64,000 nucleotides of DNA from Bemisia tabaci (GCF_918797505.1 NC_092801.1:27434477-27498476), one strand, 5' to 3'. Shown: positions 11,301 through 22,842, counted from the stretch's first letter. A program made the numbers and translations. The notes: generated by a model not told the origin, from the letters alone.

Positions 11301-14300
11301 TAGGCAAAAACAGTTCCTACACAGTAATTGAAATCTTACGCAAAGAGAGTTTATAACAGTTCGCGAGGTTCGTTGTTTATTTAGGGTAGGTCTCTCTTTG
11401 GGTAAATCTGGCTGACGGCCACCACAAAAAACTGCCCGCCGGTTTTGAAAAAACGTGTAATCAACTACGCAGATTGCGCGCCAAGGAGTGCGGATTTCAG
11501 ACTTTTTTGATGTAACCAAGATTTTTGAGCGAATTTATCCTTAGAAAATGTATTCGGTTGGCTGTATCTCTTGCATACAACAGGCCCATCGCCTGATTGT
11601 TAAGAATATTTTCAGCTTATTGGCAAGATAAAACAAGACCCAACCCTCTGTGCCATGTAAAACATTGATTTCCGCTATCTCCTCCTCATGCTGAAACGAA
11701 ATTCAACAGCCAGACCGCAGCCGTGTTAAACGCTTAACGTTCGTTTCGCCTTCAATAGGACGATTAGGCAGAAATAATTCCTGTGGAATAAAATAGTGGT
11801 ACTCTGAAACTGACCCGTAGACCCGTATGTTTAATCGAGAGACTCTCTTGCTACCTAACAGATTTTACACAACTATTTTTTAGTTTAATTATCCAAAATA
11901 CACTTTTTAATTTTTTTTTTTTTCGACGGGGGTTGGGTACTGATCTTCATTTAATTGTCGATAGATAAAATGAGACGCTTGGAGGACAAGGCACATGAGT
12001 GCAGTTTTTGCTACTTCTAGAAATACATGTTCAAAGTTCCAAAGTTACGTGAAGCGTCATGACAGAGATGAAGTTTAAAGAACTCATTTTTTGATGCTTT
12101 AAAGTTAGATTTTAGTTGTGAATATTTTACAGATTATACTTTCAAACTAGTTTTAATTGAGTTTATGAATATTTCAATTTTTTCAAAAACTGCACTTATG
12201 CGCCTTGTCCCCAAAGTCCCTCAAATCTCATTTTATCTCGAGAATAGAAGAATAGGTTTAAGAAGTGTCGTTTTGAAGTTTGAATGGAACGATATCTAGA
12301 TGAAAGAGCTGCAAGACTTGTTTCTCAACACCAGTGCAGAGTGTATTCTTTTGCATTTGCGTACCTTGGCACGATGAATTGACACAACTATTAAGCATGA
12401 GCGCACCAATAATAGGAACAGGAACCAAGGTCAGAAAAGCCCCCAGAGGCCCGTACAAAGAGATCAACATCAGGATTATGGAAGCACCTTGCACCACGCA
12501 CCGACTGCTAACCTGTATTGAAAAAAAAAATACCACGAATAAATTATATTTTTTTAAATAAAAATCATAGTGGTCGAGAAAAACGGGGGCGAGATTTTAA
12601 AGAACACTCAGGGTCGTTCATAAATTATGTCATCCAATAGTCCAGGCGCCCAGTAAGTTTACCTGGAATTTCCGGTACACAGCTATTTTTTGGGCCTGAT
12701 TTGTGTTTTTTGGGTCGCTGAATCCGAACCTGAAGTTTTCTAACACGTATCTGGTGCGCATTTGCCGCCATGTTTAAAAAAATGGTCTAAAAGTGCCTTT
12801 ATTTGGCCTCCCTCCTGCTTCCATTCGTCCACGGCCGGATTAAGGGGGCCGCGGCCCATGGCGGCAAATTTTGCAATTTTTTTGAATGTAGGTATAAAAA
12901 AATCGGATTCAGAAAAAAAAAAATTATCAATGAGAAAAGGGGACAAAATCTCTCTTTCCTTAGAGTATAGTAATTTCGAATTTTTTCTTTTTTCTGCGAT
13001 ACAAGAGACAGCATCTTTAATTAGTCGAGTTAAGAGAGCCTACAAGACTGCATGAATACTTCACCCATTGCGTCAAACACAGTGCGGTCAGGAGCGGTTG
13101 ACGCGAAACGCATAGCGCCTACAAGACTGCAGGAATACTTCACGCATTGCGCCAAACACAGCGATAGAGTGGTATCAGCGCGGCGCAGGCGCAGCGGTGG
13201 CGGAACAAGTTAAAATTATTCTACCACATATGTTTGTTTTTTCATACTTTTTTGGTTTATTCCTTACAAATGGAGGACCTTGTCCACACAGAGACAGGTT
13301 TACGGTACTTAACTCTCGCGCAAAGTTCCGTGAAATTTTATTAGTAGTGTTGACAGTGCTTTCGCAAAAAATGTATCCAAAATGAGTAGGTAAACGCGTC
13401 TTATGCACCCCTCCCCCTCCGGCATGTTCACTTGATGGTTTTTATTGATGTTTCAAAACTAATGAGAAGGGGGTGGCAAAATACAGGCGGCTCATGGGCG
13501 GCAAGTAGGTAAATCCAGCCGTGCATTCGTCACTATTTGTCAATGAAATACACTTAGTCTGTTTTAACGAGCTGAGCATTTTGAATTCCTTTTATACCTT
13601 GGTGCTTTCGATATCAGCAATGTCTGATTGTGATGGGCTCATTCCAGCAGGAACTCCGAAAACGGACGCCAAGGCCGAGGTGACGCCTTCAACCAGCACC
13701 CCTCGATGCGTTATTTTCGAAGATGGAATTTTTTCTGCCGTGGGAAAGAGAGAAAACAGATTAAAATGTATAAGGAGCAATGAACATCGATAGTTTTATA
13801 ATTGGACGGATTTCTATCAAACGGACCTAAGCGCCATAGGGCGAGGAAGGTAGAGGGGGTCTTGGATTGGCGGCGGAATCGGGCGTCCGGCTTATTCCGT
13901 ACTATACTCGCAATGCTTTTCCATGGCGCTTAGGTCCGTTTGACAGAACGCGCTATCCGGGATTCTGAATTCCTCAAAAGGAACTCAAATTGGCGCTTAG
14001 TACCGTTTGATAGAAATACGTCCAATTGCGAGGAGAAGTGTTGAGTTTTAAGGTGATTCGACGGACGCCATTTTTTGTATCAGAGCTGCGTGCGGTATCG
14101 ATTCGTTCCAAAATTTCAGCTACTTGTCATTTTTTTCGAATTTTGAGATCGCACTTCTGTTGTCACGAGACTAACGAATTCATGTACCAAATTTGACAAC
14201 GTATAATAAAGGTAGAGGTTTTTTAGAAGAAAAATATTGCACTCAAAACTGCACTCGAATGCGATATTTTTCTAAAAAAAAAACCCTGCCTTTATTACAT

Positions 14301-16558
14301 TGAATTACTTTGTCAGAGGTCCATGAATTCTGTCGTCTCATGACAACAGAAGTGCGATCTCAAAATTTGAAAAACATGACAAGTAGCTGAAATTATAGAA
14401 CAAATCGATGCGATATATCGCACGTCGCTTTGACACGAAAAATAGCGTCCGTTGAATCACCTTTAGCGGGGAATAAAACGAGTTTATATTACGAAACTTT
14501 AATTAAAAGTATTTAAGATGACTGGATCCTTTCTATGTTTTTATGGCTTTTTTTATGAATCTTTTTTGAATCATTTCTCCAAGAGGAACCAGCTACTATC
14601 AGCTTGTTGCGTCTTGCCTGACTTTCAAAATGGGAGGTGAACTCACGAGAGGGAATAACCTCTAGCTGGACCCTTCCAAGGAATTTTGTTTTCAACTTGG
14701 CTGGGATGTGGTTTCGATCGCAAAAAGTGCCTTCAATCACGCAGCTATGCTTAACGCCCAACAGGGAGGCACGAATAGCCGTATCATTTTTTTTTTCAAG
14801 GCAACATCTATAGGTTATGAATGAAAATGTACTTACGGCATAAGACACAACACGCGTTTTGCTGATCGACAGATTCCATGACGGTCATCAAAACAGCTGG
14901 TAACATCAACAGAAACGAAGAGACAGACAGGGTAGGAAAGCCGTAGTAAACTGTGAAACAATCATTAAAATAATTTTTTAGCAATTTCAGAGTGACTTTG
15001 ATCGAGTTCAGAAGAAAGTACTCAAGCCGATTGTTTCTTAGGTAAATGTCAATCAATTTTTAACCCCTGGTTTTGTTTTGCTGCACTGGATTTTCTCTTT
15101 TCGCGAAAAATAGCTAAATATTGGATCTTTTCATGATTAAACCAAACAATTGAAGCAAAATGCCGTTGGCTAAAGTCGAAATATGAGTATCTGCATTGCA
15201 ATGTTTCAAAATCTCCGATTACGATTTGTTTTTTAGAGAGATGGAACCAAAATATCTTTTTTGGAATTTCTGTTAATATATTTGAATGGACGAGGAAAAT
15301 TCACAGACATTTTTTTTAAAAAACTGTTTTTTTTTTTAGGTTCGGTAGAAACCGGATGTACGCATTTTTTCACTTTAGCCATCGATGCCAAAGTTTGCTC
15401 ATTAGGGGAAACTTCCACATTTTTTGCCGATGTTGTATACACTTCTGTTCCTCCCATTTTTCATAAGGCGGTATCGGTTCCGATTGATTGAAAATTTTGA
15501 ATGATAAAACTCGTAGCACAATCCCTTCCCCCCCCCCCCCCCCTCCACCAAAAGAAGCCATAGGGAGGTATAGCAACAGTGGCATTTGACGGAATTGCGT
15601 AGTTTTATATTGATTCATGGAATAAAATCCAGGGAGTCCTTTGAGGAAAATATAATTTGGACATATTTCTGCCAAACGCAACTATGCTCATAGAGACATG
15701 AGTCCTGAGCCCCATAAGAATATATGCATAACAGGGCTCACGTCATAATGCACATTGTTCTATTTGGCAGAGATACGTCCATTTTATCGACGAGGAAGTA
15801 AAATAGTATAATAATCATACTTACATGGGCTGAATATATTTATGATGGGTGTGTGAGAAATAATGGCAACATGAGTATCAGTTCGAGCCATGTCTCTCGC
15901 GGACAAGGCATCGTAGTACGTGAGGAACCAACAAATAATCCATGCGAGTATTACTGCAAAAGGCACCTGAAAATTGATGAATACTTGAATGAATGGTCAT
16001 ATTTTCTGATTATTGAAGGGAGTAGTCTGACTCACATTTTCCGTTTTTTATATTGCATTATTTTTAATGTGCACGTATCGCAAATTGAAATCGGTAGCAT
16101 GGCCCGAAATTTTTACGGGGTGGGAGAGGTCAAATTATCTCATGGAGGCACTGGGTAAATAAAGTCTGTTAGTAAAAAATTTCCGACACACCGCGGAGAA
16201 GTATGTGTGTAGCAGGCAAAGAGTCAAATCAGGCGTTTCATCAAATGCCTAGGCAAATGGTCAAATATAGATTGAAATTCTGATTATTTTGCTACTCGTA
16301 GACAAAATAATTCATTGATCGTGTAGAAATGAAATCTCTGCGCAGAATTGCATTATAAAGTAGTATTTTAAACGGTTTCTAGCTCCTGAACAAATATTTA
16401 TGTTGAAATTCACAACATCACATAAGACACAGAATTTTTAGAAGTTTAACACTGAAATATTAGTGGATCATTTGAATATTAGTTGATCATTTGTTTTTTT
16501 CTCTTATATCCTAACTAATTTTGACATATTTGTTATCGCCGTTATAAATGTGCATTTA

Positions 16559-16595
<37 letters not shown>

Positions 16596-19500
16596 ATAGG
16601 AAGGAAGAAGGCATGTTTGTAGAGTTGAGTACTCCGTTTCTCCCAAAATACCGATAAGTCGTGAGCTTTTCGTCATATTCATAAAATTTCATGAACTGTC
16701 AAAATTTGACTATCTGCCTAGGCATTTGACGAAATGCGTAATTTGGCTAATTGACTGCGACATATGTATTTTTATCGAAAAACCATACTAATTATCCTGT
16801 TGAATTTGGAGAGAAAAATTAGTTCTTCAGAAATGTCAAATACTTACAGCTAAAATTTGGAAAATTTCTGTTCTGTGCATGTAGCATCCTCTTTGGAAAG
16901 TTAAAGTCGGCACTGGGAGAGGACTAGATCTAAGGTACTGAGAAAATATTACTATCAATAACAGGGTCCTGAAATCAAAAAATAAATGAATGAATTATAT
17001 TGAACAGTCGTCTCAATTTGAAAGAGTTGGCAATACGTTCCCAAAAGTTCAAATGAACTGACGGTGACAATTTCATCAGAGAGAAAACAAAATTGAAAAA
17101 ATTCCCTTATACCAGATAAATTTTCTCCCTTGTAAAAAACACCGATGAACAAAAAAAAAAAAAAAAGAAGAAGAAAAAAAAATGGTGATGGATACTCTAG
17201 TCTGTACACCCATGTACGTTCCACATGCAACAAATTTAGCGGTCAATACTAGATTCTTAGCAGTGAGTGTTATCCATTAGCTCAGCAGATCCTGTAGATT
17301 TCTTGGTAATCAAGCGTAGTAGAAACTAATACTTATTATTCCGTTTTTTCCATGCAAAAAGTTACACTGAATAAAGTTACGGTACTTTTAAGGATTATAT
17401 TTCCGTTTTTTTATTGCAATCTACATCGAGTGTAGACATTTTTTGTTTATCTGTTGAAGATTCTTTGTAAAGAAACATGAATTTTCGACTTAAAATCACT
17501 TTAGATACGATGTACATACCCGCCGGAGATGTACCAGTTCAGGAACACCTTTTCCATGACGAGATTGAAAATTGAAAAAATTGTTAAAACTATCATCGGA
17601 AAGACTGTCAGCGGGGACACAAACCGCAATATTTTCCCGAGGCAACCTGGAATGCAAAAAATTAGATCAGGTTTTTAAGTACAGATTTGTTAAGGCTTTA
17701 TACAGAGGTGGGTGGAGTGAACGCCCTGAAATTTCGAATACAATCGCCTCAATAGCGTATCTCTTTCCTCCCTCCTTAGTAAAAAGTTTAGGAAGGAGAA
17801 AAATGGAGGAGTGTGATGCCCACGCTTCAGAAAAATAACTATCTGGGTATAAACAATTTTTTGGTTAAAATGCGTTGAAAATGGCCTCATTAGAACTTCC
17901 AAGTTACATAAGACTTGTTCAAAAGGAGAAAAATAACGGCCAGAGCAAAGGTCGTCCTCCAATTTATTCTCCTTAACAGGTCCTTCTCCACGGAGAGAGA
18001 GAGAGGGAAAGAGAGTTTCCTGTGGAATTATCAAAATTCGATATTTAAACTCTAATCGAAAAAAAAAAAAATTGATCTTTTGAACATGTGTGCTCTGTGA
18101 AATAAGGTCCCTAATTTCGAAAGTAGTAACATTTCATGAGATTTTCTATTGCTGCAAGGATCTCTATATTCTCAGTATCAAGACAAAGGTTCTGTGCTAC
18201 TTTTGGAACCGGTGACAATTTTTGAACGTCGGCAGCACCGTTTTTCTTCCCTTTAAATGTATGTGAAACAATCGATTTCTGGTAAGGCAGCTTGTCTCAC
18301 CTAAAATCGATATTTTCAATGGATTTAAATGAGAAAAAACAATCTCGCTAACTTGCCAAAGCGCCCCTCCAATCCTCTTTATTAAATGAGCGATAATATT
18401 CAAATGGGTGATAGAATAGTTACGAACCGGTGGAACCGATGACGACAGTGAGTACAGCAGCCAACATGACAGCACCTTGAACGCTGGCTATCCTGCTGTG
18501 CCATAGCTTGGTCCTGCCATCGGGCCCCATCGCGAAAACATCCCCTGGGGTCGAACATTTGTCTTGCCTCAAGAACAAAACCACGCTTACAACGTAAAGG
18601 AAATTTACGTTTAAAGATAACGGTAACCTGGAAAAATCACAAACCAGTCTATAAGGTCGATTTTGAGGTATGCCTTTTCCGCACAAAAACCTCTGATTTT
18701 GTCACCGCCCCACAAAAATCATTTTATTCATTTTATTTTAATTGCATTCTAAATATTCAAATTTCAATGCGTTTTAAATGCGTGATGTGTTACGGATATT
18801 TGTCTAAAAGCTCTTCTAGCAAAATTCGAATCAATAAGCTGCGCGGTGTTGTCAAATTGTGTGAATAAATACAATTTTCGGAAAGATTTCGTCCGGAAAT
18901 GTCAACCTAAAATTTTGTGTGGAAATGTCAAAATCGAAAATTTTGTGCGGAAACGTCAACCTTTGGTCGATTTCTCCACACTAGTCACGATTGAAGACTC
19001 CAGTTGACTCGTATTGGGATTGACTACGTATGAGTTTATTTGTAGAAAATTAGGGAGTTAGCATCGTATTTATTGAAATTAGAAACAGAAATCTCTACAA
19101 TTTTAAAATGATTGTTTCAAAAGGAGAAAATTCATTGTTTTTCTTGCAATTGAAATGTTGTGCTATAAAGCCAAATTTTAGCATCAAAAACATTTGTCAG
19201 AGAGAAAACTTTGTAGGTCGACAATTTTATCAAGTCTGTCTTTCTGTCTCTCTCATGTCTTCAAGTGTGAATTGTATAAAATATAAAAACCAAAAACAAA
19301 ATGAGAAAATCACCATATCCACCAGGTACTTCAAATTTTAAAATGGTACATCTCAAAACAAAGGACAAATACTGATTCCTTATTTTGCCTCCAACTTTTT
19401 TACACGATTCAGCAAGTATAGTATACTGGTCTTTTTCCAATAAAATCAAATGATACAGTTGATCCCATGTTGAATGTATCAGTTAAGTCACCATCATAGC

Positions 19501-20823
19501 CTCGTCTTCTACTTTTTTATTTGGATTTGTAGACGGTTTTTCAGCTTAACAAAACACTGAGCCTCTGAGGCATGAGCGGCAATGATACATTGCAAGAATC
19601 ATTGCTGGCTCCTTCAATTTTAAACGTTGCAAAATGACATACACATGGTGATTTGACAACAGAACAGAATCATAAAACAGTCAATTTTATTAGTCTGATA
19701 ATTAGGGTTCTAAGTTAAACACTCGCCAGCTATGACTTTCAAAGTTAACTTGCACGTCCAAATTTTCCGTTAAGTCAGCCGTAATTCTGACAGACTTAAA
19801 TAGTACTTACTTCAAAAGTTTTAACTTTAACAGTTTTTAATTTCAAAAGTTATCGTTCTATCAACTTAAGTTAATAGAATTAATCTAAAATTACTTTCCA
19901 GTGATTTTACTTTGTTACGACTTGCTTTAACTTATTCAAGAATGACAGGCGATTTGCACATTGTTTATTTCATCTTGCTCCAAAATATGACTGGGATTGT
20001 CTGTTTTGATAGCGAAGAGAGCAGTAAGAGCAAAAATGAAGTTTTAAGACGGGCTCAGAAGCTTTTGACCAGAAAATTTTATCAAAAAGAAGCTTCTGTT
20101 CTTTCTCAAATTGCCACTAATCATCCGGAAGACTCTTGGAAATCGTTTGGATGATTCAAAATCGACCAATTTTATTTCAATTACATAAAAAGGGCATTTT
20201 CCATTTTCATGCTAGGCCGGCATTTTTTTGTTAGGCAAGATAGCTGTAAGTGCTATCTTCTGCATGCTTTCGTGGTTGCGTTCTGGACACACAACAAACA
20301 TGCTTTTAGGTTAGAAATTGGCAGAAGTGGACGGCTCTTTATTTTAAAGCACTGTTTTCATTGGCTCTCTGGAGGAATAATGTCACTTACTGCCGTCTCG
20401 CCTAAAACTGCGTCATTTTTTGCGCACTTACGGCTTTCTCACATGTCTCGTTTTCATAAAAATAAGATGAATTTTGCTTATTTTGCTATTTCGGTGATTT
20501 CATCTGAAAGAGATTAGACGCCTTTTGAAGAAAACTGAATTCGGAAACTTGCTGTTCTCTTCGCTACTATGGCAGCCACGGCAATGCGAAACGAAAATGG
20601 CATATTACATCGAGGCGAAATGGCGTTATCTTATCAACTCAGAGCTTAAAGTCAGAGATATTTACCTAGTTCCTAGAGAGCTTTGAATGAAAGACGCGGC
20701 GGCGGAGAAGAAAATTATGCTTGACAGAATGTGACTCCTCAGAGGATCTTCGTCAAGAATGCAAAATGAAGTGGACAGGAGATGCGCCGTCACAACTGTG
20801 TTGCATAGCGTGTTCAGGATTTT
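8211..20823 (-). CDS. SLC23-type nucleobase/ascorbate transporter, 11 exons, 5' end missing
   Basis: Multipass membrane transporter of the SLC23 (NAT/NCS2) family, which moves ascorbate or nucleobases across the plasma membrane. Exons in transcript order: 20823-20666, 18627-18428, 17646-17520, 16968-16848, 15966-15825, 14950-14837, 13734-13598, 12512-12365, 11117-11038, 10107-9960, 8395-8211. All introns begin GT and end AG, all junction phases agree, and the sum is 1,560 nt (519 residues plus TGA). The order of segments matches the family from transmembrane helix 1 to the C-terminal tail: for example VQGAVMLAAVLTVVIGSTG, then PLTVFP, then IFSQYLR, then the helix-8 Glu (residue 275), then the HRGVLVEG segment, then VPIIGALML. 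Family members are about 550-620 residues, so roughly 50-60 N-terminal residues are encoded in an exon I could not place. The core substrate motif is altered (residues 325-333, DIADIESTK where the family has an Asn-x-Gly pattern ending in TK). Introns hold several transposons, exons none. Family call is firm; substrate is unknown. Confidence 0.9.
8679..9127. mobile_element. AAGGTGATTCGATGG fold-back, copy 1
   Basis: About 449 bp. Ends AAGGTGATTCGATGGAGGCC and complement; GCGATATATCGC-type and GAGATCGCACTTCTGTTGTC blocks recur inverted. Confidence 0.88.
9699..9910. mobile_element. CACTGGTAAAAAAAAACC palindrome
   Basis: 212 bp. The left arm from CACTGGTAAAAAAA through GAGTGCAGTTTCTTGTC is repeated inverted at the right; near-perfect over about 95 bp each side. 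Lies just 3' of SLC23 exon 9960-10107. Confidence 0.9.
9960..10107 (-). CDS. SLC23-like gene exon (helix 13-14)
   Basis: 148 nt. Acceptor GCTTTCAG, donor CCAG|GTGAAT. It encodes IIPNLVATHPELVETS and then YVFIGGLVAFLLDVSIP, matching the LPNYL and FVGGxxAFxLDxTxPG blocks. Confidence 0.92.
10200..10364. mobile_element. hAT-like MITE, CAGTGGCG family, copy 1
   Basis: 165 bp. Ends CAGTGGCGTGGCGTG and complement, central palindrome around GTGTTCGCAGCGAAC, perfect 8-bp target duplication GTATCGTC. Lies in the intron between SLC23 exons 11038-11117 and 9960-10107. Confidence 0.95.
10741..10921. repeat. Two-unit 93-bp tandem repeat in SLC23 intron
   Basis: Units 10741-10833 and 10834-10921, both starting CATTTGGCAACACTG; derived from a MITE of the CATTGGCGGATCC type by its AATGTATCGATTCTT core. 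Confidence 0.88.
11038..11117 (-). CDS. SLC23-like gene exon (loop and helix 13 start)
   Basis: 80 nt, the shortest exon. Acceptor CTTTTCAG, donor TAT|GTAAGT. It encodes LSYLWYIERKSKRNTFIITA, matching the family segment L-x-x-x-D-x-x-SxRNxF. Confidence 0.87.
11964..12238. mobile_element. GACAAGGCACATGAGT palindrome, copy 2
   Basis: Same family as 482-716, in an SLC23 intron. Ends GATAAAATGAGAC and complement, then GGAGGACAAGGCAC. Confidence 0.75.
12365..12512 (-). CDS. SLC23-like gene exon (helices 11-12)
   Basis: 148 nt. Acceptor AATACAG, donor CAAG|GTACGC. It encodes VSSRCVVQGASIILMLISLY and then VPVPIIGALML, matching the VxSRxVVQ and PxPxxGxxx motifs of SLC23. Confidence 0.92.
12830..13523. 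mobile_element. CAGGGCCGG hAT-like element, copy 2
   Basis: 694 bp in an SLC23 intron. Ends CACGGCCGGATTAAGG; perfect duplication CATTCGTC. Two internal GC-rich units (about 13037-13165). Confidence 0.93.
13598..13734 (-). CDS. SLC23-like gene exon (HRG segment and NAT signature region)
   Basis: 137 nt. Acceptor CACGGCAG, donor AAG|GTATAA. It encodes ITHRGVLVEGVTSALASVFG, matching the INRG-x-x-x-EG family block, and ends in DIADIESTK (residues 325-333), which sits where the NAT signature lies. Confidence 0.9.
13800..14035. mobile_element. GGACGGATTTCTATCAAACG element in SLC23 intron
   Basis: 236 bp. Ends AATTGGACGGATTTCTATCA and complement; inner GGACCTAAGCGCC pairs. Relatives, less complete, at 15658-15781 and about 37563-37690. 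Confidence 0.8.
14051..14462. mobile_element. AAGGTGATTCGACGG fold-back, copy 2
   Basis: 412 bp in an SLC23 intron; same arms as 8679-9127. TTA borders both ends. Confidence 0.88.
14837..14950 (-). CDS. SLC23-like gene exon (helix 8 with the conserved Glu)
   Basis: 114 nt. Acceptor TTTCACAG, donor GCC|GTAAGT. It encodes FYYGFPTLSVSSFLLMLPA and then VMESVDQQNACCVLC. The helix-8 Glu (residue 275) is kept, but the Gly-Asp that follow at +3/+4 in most SLC23 proteins are Asp-Gln here. Confidence 0.9.
15825..15966 (-). CDS. SLC23-like gene exon (helix 7 and long loop)
   Basis: 142 nt. Acceptor ATTTTCAG, donor CAT|GTAAGT. It encodes VPFAVILAWIICWFLTYYD, then ARTDTHVAIISHTP. The ARTD block and the downstream Pro-rich turn match the family loop before helix 8. 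Confidence 0.9.
16560..16593. repeat. Poly(A) run in SLC23 intron
   Basis: About 34 A. Other homopolymers: T at 21975-22019, G at 27028-27050, C at 15528-15543. Lengths may be assembly-dependent. Confidence 0.95.
16848..16968 (-). CDS. SLC23-like gene exon (helix 6 and cytoplasmic loop)
   Basis: 121 nt. Acceptor GATTTCAG, donor GCT|GTAAGT. It encodes TLLLIVIFSQYLRSS, the highly conserved IIxFSQYLR segment, then a basic loop ending EIFQILA. Confidence 0.9.
17520..17646 (-). CDS. SLC23-like gene exon (helix 4-5)
   Basis: 127 nt. Acceptor CATTCCAG, donor GG|GTATGT. It encodes CLGKILRFVSPLTVFPMI followed by a second hydrophobic segment; the SPLTV-FP core matches the family's GPLTV-TP motif. Confidence 0.88.
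18428..18627 (-). CDS. SLC23-like gene exon (RLPL motif, helix 3, extracellular loop, helix 4 start)
   Basis: 200 nt. Acceptor TTTTTCCAG; the spliced codon AG|G gives the Arg of RLPL. The loop carries a Cys (QDKCSTPGD) where family members also have one, then the conserved WHSRIASVQGA segment. The donor used is CCG|GTTCGT, weaker than the others, but it is the only one that keeps frame. Helix 3 has lost the usual Gln/Ser residues after RLPL. Confidence 0.88.
18700..20665. other. SLC23 intron, no features seen
   Basis: AT-rich; frames such as 19912-20154 show no domain or splice support. Confidence 0.6.
20666..20823 (-). CDS. SLC23-like gene, first placed exon (helix 1-2 region)
   Basis: 158 nt, residues 1-52 plus two bases of codon 53. 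Acceptor TTCTTAG, donor AG|GTAAAT. It starts KILNTLCNTVV and ends SFIQSSLGT, matching the family stretch from the end of helix 1 to the loop before the RLPL motif. It begins in phase 0, so the missing upstream exon must end on a full codon. Confidence 0.85.
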
Positions 20824-20930
20824 CTAAGAAAGAAACAAAGAAAACACGGTTATAAATAGTATAGGTATTTTATATGATATCATATCTCAGATATTTTTAC
20901 GTTGATAAATCAATAGTTTAGAGAAAAATG

Positions 20931-21886
20931 CCCTGGTAAAAATTGGCGATAAGAGCTGCGTTTCAAAATACCATAGGAATTCTTATAGCCGGCTAAAGAA
21001 GGCTACAGAAAATCATATAGCTGGCTGTAGAAGGCGGAGAAAATCATACGGCCGGGCTATACGAAGCGATAAAAAATTATGCAGCCGGGCTATGGTTCCT
21101 ATAGCCGTCCTTTACACTTTATCGCCTGGCTGTTGCTTTTTCGCCATCGATTATAAAAGGCTATAAGAATTTGTGTAGAAATTCGTGTGCTTTGGAAATC
21201 ATTAAGTTTGATACGGAACCACCTTAATAATTACAAAACACACGTTATATTTTCCTATAATACAATTTTTTTTTCATCAATTGAAACGAGAATAATCCAA
21301 ACAGGATGTGCAAACATGTCAAAATCATGAGTTGAATAACGCTGACTCCGCCAGATTAAATATTAGAGCCTCACACAAAGCGGAGCGGCGACGCACTGGC
21401 GCCTACAAACCTAACAGGGATACCTCACGCATTGCGCAACGCGTGAAGTATCCCTGTTAGGTTTGTAGGCGCCAATGCGCGTTTCGCGCTGGCTGCCCGC
21501 CTGCCGCACCGCAGCGTGCCACGGCGCTTGAAGCAACTATTTCACACCAGAGGTATTGCACAGTATCATACGAAACCGAAGGCGCTCTAATATATTAGGA
21601 ATGGCAGGCATCCATCAAAAGTACGGAGCTTTCCTCGCAAAAGAAATCAAGATACTACGGCCCAAAAAGAGAGCAGTGGTCCAAAAACTCACTAAGTCCT
21701 AGCATCCGTAATTAGTGACGTTCAGCATACACTTTGTCGCCTGGCTGTGAGTTGCTTAATCGCCATCGGCTATGAGAGGCTATAAGAAATTGTGTTACCG
21801 GCTATAAAAGTTATTAAAAATCTTACAGCCGGCCTTAGGTCTATGGTATTTTGGAACACAGATTCTACTGCCAATTTCTACCAGGG
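20931..21886. mobile_element. CCCTGGTAAAAATTGGC fold-back element
   Basis: 956 bp. Ends CCTGGTAAAAATTGGC and complement, sub-ends TCAAAATACCATAG and complement. The arms carry repeated TATAGCCGGC-type motifs. A GC-rich module with its own short ends is inserted at about 21359-21598. Confidence 0.88.
21359..21598. mobile_element. GC-rich insert with perfect hairpin
   Basis: Bounded by ATTAGAGC and its complement. At 21398-21473 a 35-bp arm, GGCGCCTACAAACCTAACAG onward, is followed by its nearly perfect complement. It also carries the same TTCACGCATTGCG module as the CAGGGCCGG elements. Confidence 0.8.
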
Positions 21887-21971
21887 TGGTTATCGTGACT
21901 AACACTATAGGAAAATCGAGTAATTTAATAAACCACGTATCTCGATTTGCGATGTTGCAGACTTCCTGCCA

Positions 21972-21974
<3 letters not shown>

Positions 21975-22019
<45 letters not shown>
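21975..22019. repeat. Poly(T) run
   Basis: About 45 T next to GCCATAC, at the broken end of a TATCGACGGTGAAACTACC-type repeat. Confidence 0.95.
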
Positions 22020-22022
<3 letters not shown>

Positions 22023-22842
22023 GAAAAGTAGACTAATGTTGAGATCCGGCTGCTGGTCATAATTAATAGGCAAGAATTTTCTAGCTAGTTATCACTGTTT
22101 GTTTCGTGATAACACTTGCTGTTCCACGTAGTGCCTACATTGTTAAGGGTCGCTCTCGGGTCATGAGAAGAGATAAGACAGAGGATACGTCAACTAACTA
22201 CTCATTGACAAGTCTCAATAATTCCTGAATAAATAATGATTGCGATAAAAGCATTACTCTTGCGCATCAAGGATGCAAGGATCTTGAGCACTCCTTAGTG
22301 GGACGTGACGGTCGACTTTCGCAGAATTAATTTTTTCTCTAAAAAATTCTCAAATCGACCTCGCAAAATATCTGTAGTTCAATTCTAACGGGTCAAGATA
22401 ATCAAATTACTTTATTTACTGAATTCCATACATTTGGCTTAGGTGGAATTTTAGTCTGCTTCATCGGATCGGTCTATCAAATAAGTTGGTTACGAATCTC
22501 TAGAATATTTGCTGTACACTTCCCAAACGATTGCTTTCATTGGGGGAAAAATGAAAAAATAGAATGTGATTGGAAAATTTCTCCAATACCTTGATACAAT
22601 ATCGAGATCAACATGAAAGAAGCCAAAGCAAGTGTGCTCTGACGCAGAGAGTGACGCCTTCTGCGCACAGTTTTCCGGCCGATAGAGTTTGCGCACAATT
22701 TTCAAATATTTCTTTTGCCCAAAGTTTCACCCCGAATTTGTGCATGACGTACTAAGGACCAACGTCACTACTACAGGTAATTCCTTGTATCTATCTACAT
22801 GGTTTAAAACTAAAAATAAACGAATTGCATTAAATTTACAGG

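Noticed and set aside
22570..22660. Minus-strand hydrophobic frame (LALASFMLISILYQ) before a GT, considered as the missing SLC23 N-terminal exon
   Set aside because: The only donor (CAAG|GTATTG) leaves the wrong phase for the exon at 20666-20823, and the upstream part lacks the family motif.
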